Shown here: positions 58,386-64,000 of the stretch, one piece after another
Numbering within the stretch: position 1 is the stretch's first letter
Layout: each line of letters opens with the position of its first letter
NCBI GenBank assembly: GCA_964596345.1
Contig: CAZQSZ010000002.1
Location: forward strand, 434,001 to 498,000
DNA length: 64,000 bases
Origin: CADEDV01 sp964596345
GTDB lineage: Bacteria > Bacteroidota > Bacteroidia > Chitinophagales > Chitinophagaceae
Reading direction: 5' to 3'
Notes under the pieces: model-generated
The model's database searches: none
The model's input: the letters and a program-made list of their open reading frames with translations, nothing else
Told to the model about the DNA's origin: nothing
Made by a program: the position numbers and the translations under genes

Positions 58386-59948
58386 ATGTCACGAAATCAA
58401 AAATCGGTTTCGGCAAGCGGCGTTATAATATTAATTATTGTTTTATTAAATGCTATTATATTAAAAACAGCCTATATAAATAATGCTGATTACTACTGGG
58501 CCTTGTTAATATTACTGCCATTATTATTGCTTGCCATTTATAATATAAAGCAAAAGAAACATGCCGTACTTCGAAATTACCCCGTTATAGGATACCTGCG
58601 GTATTTCCTGGAGTCCATCAGGCCGGAGATGCGTCAATATTTTTTTGAATCAGATGCTGATGGCAAACCTTTCAATCGCCGACAACGTTCTATCGTGTAT
58701 CAACGGGCAAAAAATGTACGCCAAACCGTGGCATTCGGAATGCAGGTTGACCCTAATGAGCCGGGTTATGAATGGATGGCTCACTCTATGTATCCTGTTA
58801 GTATAAAAGAAAAGGATTTGAGGGTATCAATTGGTAATGACCAATGCAGGCAACCTTATAGTGCCAGCATACTGAATATTGGCGCTATGAGTTATGGTGC
58901 ATTAAGTAAAACAGCCGTGCAGGCATTAAACGAAGGTGCACAACTGGGAGGCTTTGCACAAAACACTGGCGAAGGTGGTATCAGTCCTTATCATCTCAAA
59001 GGTGGTGATTTAATCTGGCAAATAGGAACCGGCTACTTTGGATGCAGGAATGAAAATGGAAATTTTAGTGCAGAATTATTTAAAGAAAATGCCTGCAAGC
59101 CACAAGTGAAAATGATTGAATTAAAATTATCGCAAGGTGCCAAGCCGGGGCATGGAGGAATTTTGCCAGCTGTAAAAAATACCACTGAAATAGCTGCCAT
59201 CCGAAATGTACCCGTTAACACTACCATTATTTCTCCACCAGCTCATACTGCTTTCAGCAATGCGGAAGGGCTGGTGCTTTTTCTTGAGAAATTGCGAAAA
59301 TTATCCGGGGGGAAGCCCATTGGTTTTAAACTTTGTATTGGCAGTAAAAAAGAGTTTAATGAAATATGTTACTACATCAGAAAAGTAGGTATCATTCCTG
59401 ATTTCATTACCATTGATGGTTCAGAAGGTGGAACCGGAGCGGCACCACTTGAGTTTACAGATAATGTAGGGATGCCATTATATGAAGCACTAACATTTGC
59501 ATCAAAGACACTGCAATTATACGGACTTAAAGACCAGGTAAAACTAATTGCTGCCGGAAAAATAATTTCTGGTTTTGATATTTTAAAGGTGCTTGCACTG
59601 GGTGCAAGTAGTTGCTATAGTGCAAGGGGAATGATGTTTTCGCTGGGTTGTATCCAGGCCTTACGTTGCGACAGCGGTAAATGTCCGGTAGGTGTAGCCA
59701 CGCAGGATCCTGCTTTGTATAAAGGGCTTGATGTTACAGACAAACGGGTTCGTGTAGCCAGTTTTCATAAAAACACCATTAAGGCAACTATCGAATTAAT
59801 GGAGGCCTGTGGATATAAAACTTTAGGGGATATAAATGTTGCCAGCTTTTTTCGGCGCATTGATACATTGAATACCAAGAGTTTTGAAGAAATCTATGCT
59901 ATAAATAAGAAGGTAATCAATAAAACATATTCTCCACTCTTAAATTAA
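58386..59948 (+). CDS. FMN-binding glutamate-synthase-like flavoprotein
   Basis: 520 residues: two N-terminal membrane helices (about 10-30, 35-53), then the glutamate synthase central/FMN barrel: LNIGAMSYGALSKTAVQALN, AQNTGEGGISPYHLKGGDLI, QGAKPGHGGILPAVK, IDGSEGGTGAAPLEF, VKLIAAGKIISGFDIL and the Cys cluster GCIQALRCDSGKCPVGVATQ, fit for a 3Fe-4S centre. No amidotransferase domain is present, so it belongs to the stand-alone GltS-domain-2 type. Its substrate is uncertain. It is followed after 5 bases by a Gre-like gene and then a ferredoxin gene, a possible electron partner. Confidence 0.88.
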   Translation: MSRNQKSVSASGVIILIIVLLNAIILKTAYINNADYYWALLILLPLLLLAIYNIKQKKHAVLRNYPVIGYLRYFLESIRPEMRQYFFESDADGKPFNRRQRSIVYQRAKNVRQTVAFGMQVDPNEPGYEWMAHSMYPVSIKEKDLRVSIGNDQCRQPYSASILNIGAMSYGALSKTAVQALNEGAQLGGFAQNTGEGGISPYHLKGGDLIWQIGTGYFGCRNENGNFSAELFKENACKPQVKMIELKLSQGAKPGHGGILPAVKNTTEIAAIRNVPVNTTIISPPAHTAFSNAEGLVLFLEKLRKLSGGKPIGFKLCIGSKKEFNEICYYIRKVGIIPDFITIDGSEGGTGAAPLEFTDNVGMPLYEALTFASKTLQLYGLKDQVKLIAAGKIISGFDILKVLALGASSCYSARGMMFSLGCIQALRCDSGKCPVGVATQDPALYKGLDVTDKRVRVASFHKNTIKATIELMEACGYKTLGDINVASFFRRIDTLNTKSFEEIYAINKKVINKTYSPLLN

Positions 59949-59953
59949 CTAAT

Positions 59954-60358
59954 ATGAAAAAGCTAAATAAAAAACTCATTTTAATAAAAGAAGAATTCAA
60001 TTTGCTGAAAGGATATATAAAATCATTGATGAACACCACTTCGGCAGAAAGAGAAAGTGCAGAACAGTTAGCAAAAGAATTTAAGAATGCGCCAGTGCTG
60101 GTAAACAAAGTTGATTTTCCAGAGGATGGAATATGTATTAATTCAAATGTTACTATTGAAGATAAATCAACCGGCCGCCAATTTCAATTTAAAATAGTGT
60201 TGCCAGGCCAGGCAAACCTAAGTCTTGGCAAAGTTTCAATATTTGCACCAATGGGCACAGCCGTAATTGGGTACAGAAAAGGCGAATCAATAAGCTGGCA
60301 AATGCCTGCGGGGAAAAAAGATTTTAAAATTGTGGAGGTGAGTAACGCAGAAATATGA
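59954..60358 (+). CDS. GreA/GreB-family-like protein
   Basis: 134 residues. The N-terminal half is helical (LILIKEEFNLLKGYIKSLMN, RESAEQLAKEFKNAPVLVNK) and the C-terminal half resembles the FKBP-like domain of Gre/Rnk proteins: NSNVTIEDKSTGRQFQFKIV, LSLGKVSIFAPMGTAVIGYR then KGESISWQMPAGKKDFKIVE. Such proteins bind RNA polymerase at the secondary channel. The usual acidic tip of the GreA coiled coil is not evident, so cleavage stimulation is doubtful. Shares a transcript with the upstream flavoprotein. Confidence 0.85.
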   Translation: MKKLNKKLILIKEEFNLLKGYIKSLMNTTSAERESAEQLAKEFKNAPVLVNKVDFPEDGICINSNVTIEDKSTGRQFQFKIVLPGQANLSLGKVSIFAPMGTAVIGYRKGESISWQMPAGKKDFKIVEVSNAEI

Positions 60359-60372
60359 ATGAAGTAATGAAG

Positions 60373-60402
60373 AATAGCCCCGCCTTTCACAACGGGGCTA
60401 TT
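60373..60402 (+). terminator. Intrinsic terminator
   Basis: AATAGCCCCG (60373-60382) / CGGGGCTATT (60393-60402), ten pairs around a 10-base loop, 15 bases after the Gre-like gene. The T run after the stem is short (TTTAT), but the stem is strong. Confidence 0.65.
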
Positions 60403-60501
60403 TATGATTGTCTTCAGCAAAAATAATCTACATTCATAATCATGGATGCTTCTCTACCTAAGAAATTATTCCTATAAAAGAATTTAGCCTTGTAAGCCAA
60501 C

Positions 60502-60786
60502 ATGAAGCCGGAAGAGGATAATATTATTTTTACACTTGTATATCTTGAAAAAGAATACAGAGTATATACTCATAGAAATAAATACCACAGCTTAATGGTT
60601 TTAATTGCAGACTATTTATCATTACCCGGCTTTGGGTTATGTAGTGGTATGGGCAGTTGTGGCACCTGTATGGTGAATATAAAGGAGAAAAATTCTCCCT
60701 TTGTATGGCATGCGTTATCATGTGATGTACAGGTGAATGATGAACTTGCTAATACAATCATTTATATTCCTACACAATTATATTAG
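60502..60786 (+). CDS. 2Fe-2S ferredoxin
   Basis: 94 residues. PGFGLCSGMGSCGTCMVNIK holds the CX5CX2C ligands and WHALSCDV the fourth. Preceding residues (YRVYTHRNKYHSLMVLIADY) parallel the 51405 ferredoxin, so the two are paralogues that flank the cbb3/Rrf2 block. It may serve the flavoprotein at 58386 although a terminator lies between. Confidence 0.9.
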   Translation: MKPEEDNIIFTLVYLEKEYRVYTHRNKYHSLMVLIADYLSLPGFGLCSGMGSCGTCMVNIKEKNSPFVWHALSCDVQVNDELANTIIYIPTQLY

Positions 60787-60857
60787 GACAGAATATTTTT
60801 CGGATTTTTATTTCTTGCCAAAATAAACTCTACAGTATTTTTTTATTTTATTGCGCA

Positions 60858-61407
60858 ATGCAGGAACAACTTCTTCCAAAAACCAGGGATTTATTTTTAC
60901 CCAATTTTGATTTTTGCATATGGCTCAAATATGAATATTAGCAGGCTCACACAACGGGTACCTTCAGCCACAAAAGTTTCCAATGTATTTCTTATTGGCT
61001 ACAAATTAGTTTGTAATAAAGCAAGTAAAGATGGCTCTGCCAAGGCAAATATTTTTAAGTCTGATGTTCCCGTCGATATAATTTGGGGAGTATTATTTAA
61101 AATTGCTAGTAAAGAGAAATACCTGCTTGATAAAGCTGAAGGGTTAGGTAAAGGTTACAATGAAGATTATTTGAGCTTTCGTGATGAATCCAATTCGCAG
61201 TATGTTGCACAGGTTTATATCGCTGATACCAATTCAATCAACAATAACTTCGTTCCCTATGATTGGTATTAGGAATTTATTGTAACCGGTGCTATCCAAA
61301 ATCATTTACCGGCTTATTTTATTTCACAGCTTCAAGCTATTCCTTTTATTCTAGACCCTGACGAAGAAAGAAGGGAAAAGAACTATTCTATTTTGCGAGG
61401 CAAATAA
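60858..61407 (+). pseudogene. Broken gamma-glutamylcyclotransferase-like gene
   Basis: ATG 60858 gives QEQLLPKTRDLFLPNFDF and then loses frame in a T-rich run near 60905; the next frame gives IFAYGSNMNISRLTQRVPSA, then KASKDGSAKANIF, GVLFKIASKEKYLLDKAEGL and VPYDWY, the GGCT/AIG2-like fold with its YGSN motif. An amber codon at 61270-61272 cuts it, but the same frame goes on as EFIVTGAIQNHLPAYFISQL...LDPDEERREKNYSIL to a TAA at 61405-61407, the normal end of the family. A single base change (Lys AAG to TAG) would explain it. So the gene has a frameshift and a nonsense codon. Confidence 0.75.
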
Positions 61408-61547
61408 TATTCTTTTGTTTACCAGCTTCTACTCCCTGTTCATCTTCTGTGGCGACGCTCCGTTCAACTTTTTTTTCTTCTATCATCAAAAATTCAATGT
61501 GTATAGCTTTTATTTGGATAACAACTGTTGAAGAATATTTTAAGCAA

Positions 61548-62261
61548 TTATGGCAAATCAAAAATTCTTGCAAAGTGGTTCTCCAGATGATTTCTCATAC
61601 CATTTCTGAATTTTTCAGGGTCTCCGTTTTCCAAAATATCTACAAGCTCTTTGTGAGAAACGAACATCTTTAATAGTGACTGTTTTTTCAGCAAACCACT
61701 ATTATGTACATAGTCAAAAACAGGCAAGAGCAATTTTTGAAATTTTTTTAATGTTTCATTACCTGTAATTTCATACAGCTTACCATGAAATGCAATTTCA
61801 TGTTCAATATTAAACAGGTGATATTGGGTGGCAGGTGGTTCATCATCCACAATTTCATGCAATGCTTTTATATCTTCTTTTGTTATTCGATGAAAAAGAA
61901 GGTCAGCCATTCCTATTTCTAACACTAATCGTATTTCAAATACTTCTCTTAATGTTTCGGGAGCAAGAATATGGGGGTTCATGCTCTTACTCATATTACC
62001 AAACAAATCCGGGCTTGTTATTACAGCACCTTTTTTCTTTTTTGATTCTATCAAACCCATCATTCTTAACCTCAACAAGGCTTCTCTTATTACGGTTCTG
62101 CTAACGCCAAGTTTATCAGCCAATTCCAATTCAGTAGGTATTGAATCGCCAATTTTTAATTTTTGTTGTTGAAGTAACTGAACAAGATTGTTTTCCACTT
62201 TATCAACAAGACTTGTATTTTCTATGGATTTGAAAGGCTCATTTACTACTTGCTCTATCAT
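61548..62261 (-). CDS. FadR-type GntR regulator
   Basis: 237 residues: a GntR winged helix (LQQQKLKIGDSIPTELELAD, KLGVSRTVIREALLRLRMMG, LIESKKKKGAVITSP) and an all-helical FCD ligand domain (LREVFEIRLVLEIGMADLLF, FNIEHEIAFHGKLYEITGNE, MFVSHKELVDILENGDPEKF). The FCD domain usually binds an organic acid through a metal held by Asp and His residues. Divergent from the susC-like gene, with an operator-like dyad right after the susC -7 box, so it probably controls uptake and use of a sugar acid or related compound. Confidence 0.92.
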   Translation of the reverse strand: MIEQVVNEPFKSIENTSLVDKVENNLVQLLQQQKLKIGDSIPTELELADKLGVSRTVIREALLRLRMMGLIESKKKKGAVITSPDLFGNMSKSMNPHILAPETLREVFEIRLVLEIGMADLLFHRITKEDIKALHEIVDDEPPATQYHLFNIEHEIAFHGKLYEITGNETLKKFQKLLLPVFDYVHNSGLLKKQSLLKMFVSHKELVDILENGDPEKFRNGMRNHLENHFARIFDLP

Positions 62262-62370
62262 AATATGTATTACTTAATAATTGTGAGCTAATTTACAAAA
62301 AAAGTATTTGTAAACAGATATTGTTTATAAAATATTGGAATTCATACAATTAAAATTGTTTAAAATTATT

Positions 62371-62418
62371 TTTGTTAAAATGTAAGCAAACTCTTTATTT
62401 TTGTTATGTCATACATAA
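62371..62418 (+). promoter_or_regulatory. Promoter and GntR operator of the susC-like gene
   Basis: TTTG (62371-62374), 21 bases, TATTTTTG (62396-62403) fits the Bacteroidota promoter. TTATGT-CAT-ACATAA (62404-62418) is a perfect dyad with the GT..AC core of GntR sites, placed at the expected transcription start, so binding would block transcription. Confidence 0.65.
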
Positions 62419-62440
62419 TACATAAACCAAACTGCTTGTT

Positions 62441-64000
62441 ATGAAATTAAAATGTTTAAGGCTCAGTCTCCTTGCAGTCTTATCGCTTGTGGCTTCAGTC
62501 ACATTTGCTCAAACAAAAAAAATTACCGGTAAAATTCTCAATGATGAGGCTAAACCAATTTCCGGGGTTTCTGTAACCATCAATGGTAAACAAACCGGTA
62601 CTCAAACCAATACTAATGGTGAGTACAGTATTGATGCTGCGCAGGGTGATGTGCTTGTATTTTCCGCTACTGGTTTTGCAACCCGTGAGGTGAAAGTAGG
62701 TGCTTCACAAACAATTGATTTGGCACTTGAAACTAAAGTTAGCGAACTGGATGCTGTTGTGGTTACCGGTTATGGAACACAAAAAAGAAAGGAAGTAACC
62801 GGTGCTGTCGCATCTGTAAACGCTAAAGCCTTTGAGCATAGTCCAAATACCAATGTGGCAACAGTGCTTCAGGGTAATGCGCCTGGCTTAAGGATACAGC
62901 AGAGTACCGGTCAGCCGGGTTCAACACCTTCCATTTCTTTCCGTGGCGGTACTGAATTTGGTGGTGGTGGTACACCTCTTTTTATTGTTGATGGGGTTTT
63001 CGTTACATCACTTTATGGATTAGATATTAATGACGTTGCCAGCATTGACCTGCTAAAAGATGCTGCCAGCACAGCTATATATGGTGCAAGGGCAGCAAAT
63101 GGTGTTGTTTTAGTAACCACAAAAAAAGGAAAAAAAGGAAAAGCACAAGTAACCTACTCCTACAGCCACACCACAAACTATATCCGCAAAAATCCCCAAG
63201 AATATTTGAGTGCATCAGATTATATTAGAATGAACCGGCTTGGTATCCAGGCTCGTTTCAGGGGCGACTCTTTAGATAATAATACCGGTGCTATGAATAA
63301 CGACCGCAACCAGATTTTGGGAGCATGGGGATGGGCAGTAAACTCGGGTTGGAGAGGTGCAGAAGGCCTGTACACAACACAATTGCTCAATAATCAAAAC
63401 CGTCATCTTTTAAGCAAGCCGGGCTGGAAACTTTTAGTTGACCCGAACCCATTCAATACATCACAAATTGACAGTATCATTTTTACTGATTTGGGTGCAA
63501 GAGAAAGAGAAGCACTGATTCTTCAACAAGTAAATACTTCTGAACATAATGTGAATTTCTCCGGCGCTAACGACCAGGGTTCTTATGCCCTTTCCCTCGG
63601 AACTGTGAAGGATAATGGTATGATTATAGGTTCATTGTTAAAGAGGATGAACCTGAACTTTAACGGGGGCCTAAATGTTGGCAAAAACCTGAAAGTTACA
63701 ACCAACATCGGCGTCTATAATATTGAACAGGCTTTACCTTATGGAGGTTTTAACAATGTTGACCCTGAAGGCGGTGCATCAGGTGGATTATTACAACGCT
63801 TTGTAGGCGTTGCACCAACAGTGCGGTACTTAAATGATACATCTGGCGTTATTTTGCCCGGCCCCAATGATGTAACGTTGGGTAACCCGCTTTACTGGAG
63901 CAACCTTACCGTTAACAACACAAACGAACAACGTTTTCTCGGCGGTATTAATTTAGAATATACCATCCTTCCATTTTTAAAAGTACTGGCCAGCGGTTCA
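62441..64000 (+). CDS. SusC/RagA-type TonB-linked outer membrane receptor, 3' end off the window
   Basis: The first 520 codons are present. Signal peptide (MKLKCLRLSLLAVLSLVASV then TFAQ), a carboxypeptidase-regulatory-like domain (ITGKILNDEAKPISGVSVTI...FATREVKV), the TonB-box region (ELDAVVVTGYGTQKRKEVTG), and the plug domain with VLQGNAPGLRIQQ, GTPLFIVDGVF and DVASIDLLKDAASTAIYGAR then AANGVVLVTTKKGKKG. This is the SusC pattern; it would import a glycan or oligosaccharide with a SusD partner encoded beyond the right edge. Preceded by a good promoter with a GntR-type operator. Confidence 0.96.
   Translation, partial: MKLKCLRLSLLAVLSLVASVTFAQTKKITGKILNDEAKPISGVSVTINGKQTGTQTNTNGEYSIDAAQGDVLVFSATGFATREVKVGASQTIDLALETKVSELDAVVVTGYGTQKRKEVTGAVASVNAKAFEHSPNTNVATVLQGNAPGLRIQQSTGQPGSTPSISFRGGTEFGGGGTPLFIVDGVFVTSLYGLDINDVASIDLLKDAASTAIYGARAANGVVLVTTKKGKKGKAQVTYSYSHTTNYIRKNPQEYLSASDYIRMNRLGIQARFRGDSLDNNTGAMNNDRNQILGAWGWAVNSGWRGAEGLYTTQLLNNQNRHLLSKPGWKLLVDPNPFNTSQIDSIIFTDLGAREREALILQQVNTSEHNVNFSGANDQGSYALSLGTVKDNGMIIGSLLKRMNLNFNGGLNVGKNLKVTTNIGVYNIEQALPYGGFNNVDPEGGASGGLLQRFVGVAPTVRYLNDTSGVILPGPNDVTLGNPLYWSNLTVNNTNEQRFLGGINLEYTILPFLKVLASGS

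Noticed and set aside
1..64000. CRISPR arrays, tRNA or rRNA genes
   Set aside because: No regularly spaced direct repeats, no GGTTCRANTCC-type T-arm with a fitting acceptor stem, and no rRNA-like sequence were found by eye on either strand.

Overview
The window is AT-rich chromosomal DNA from a member of the Bacteroidota, most likely near Chitinophagaceae. The support is a SusC/RagA TonB-linked receptor at the right edge, many short SCKK/SCQK-type lipoproteins, DUF2975, DUF3108-like, DUF4133 and DUF4134 families, ECF sigma/membrane-protein pairs, a CcoO-CcoP fused cbb3 oxidase, and promoters of the TTTG...TAnnTTTG type rather than sigma-70 boxes. No tRNA, rRNA or CRISPR array was seen.

Layout. 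(1) 1-10 kb, mostly minus strand: small membrane and secreted proteins, an acyltransferase, an ankyrin lipoprotein, an XRE/DUF2975 pair, and a coupled hydrolase - ECF sigma - membrane protein operon. (2) 10-19 kb: an RpfF-like crotonase (candidate diffusible-signal-factor synthase), lipocalin-like lipoproteins, a NarL-type two-component system and a second ECF operon. A short motif recurs upstream of three genes in the first 15 kb. (3) 18.9-19.4 kb: a fused scrap of a conjugative element (3' end of a helicase gene plus a DUF4133 fragment). (4) 19.5-25.3 kb: the most unusual stretch, small genes separated by long imperfect palindromes bounded by ACCGCTAAC / GTTAGCGGT. The architecture is that of integron gene cassettes and attC sites, without an integrase in view. 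One site is split by the 3' end of a group II intron fused to an IS1182-like transposase fragment. (5) 25.4-31 kb: an AraC-type regulator, a stress/redox-type gene set (SnoaL-like, YceI, SDR, DODA-type dioxygenase, TRIC-like channel), then HxlR/DUF4345. (6) 31-38 kb: conjugative-element genes (giant methylase-helicase, DUF1896-like, DUF4134). (7) 38-43 kb: an ArsR-led group of small START-like, VOC, DoxX-like, NUDIX and GNAT genes. (8) 43-46 kb: AbiE-type toxin-antitoxin with a frameshifted toxin, and an unknown protein. (9) 46-49.7 kb: a LuxR membrane regulator, a GNAT, and a decay zone with three truncated or frameshifted genes. (10) 49.6-58 kb: a minus-strand microaerobic/nitrosative-stress block (cbb3 oxidase, RIC, hemerythrin, group III truncated haemoglobin, 2Fe-2S ferredoxin, cupin) under an Rrf2/IscR-like regulator with two matching operators. 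(11) 58-64 kb: glutamate-synthase-like flavoprotein, Gre-like protein, second ferredoxin, a broken gamma-glutamylcyclotransferase, a FadR-type regulator, and the start of a susC gene.

Regulation is unusually legible: several regulator genes (two HxlR, ArsR, AraC, Rrf2, GntR, AbiEi) sit beside good inverted repeats overlapping recognisable -7 boxes. All family names come from reading motifs by eye; no database search was run.
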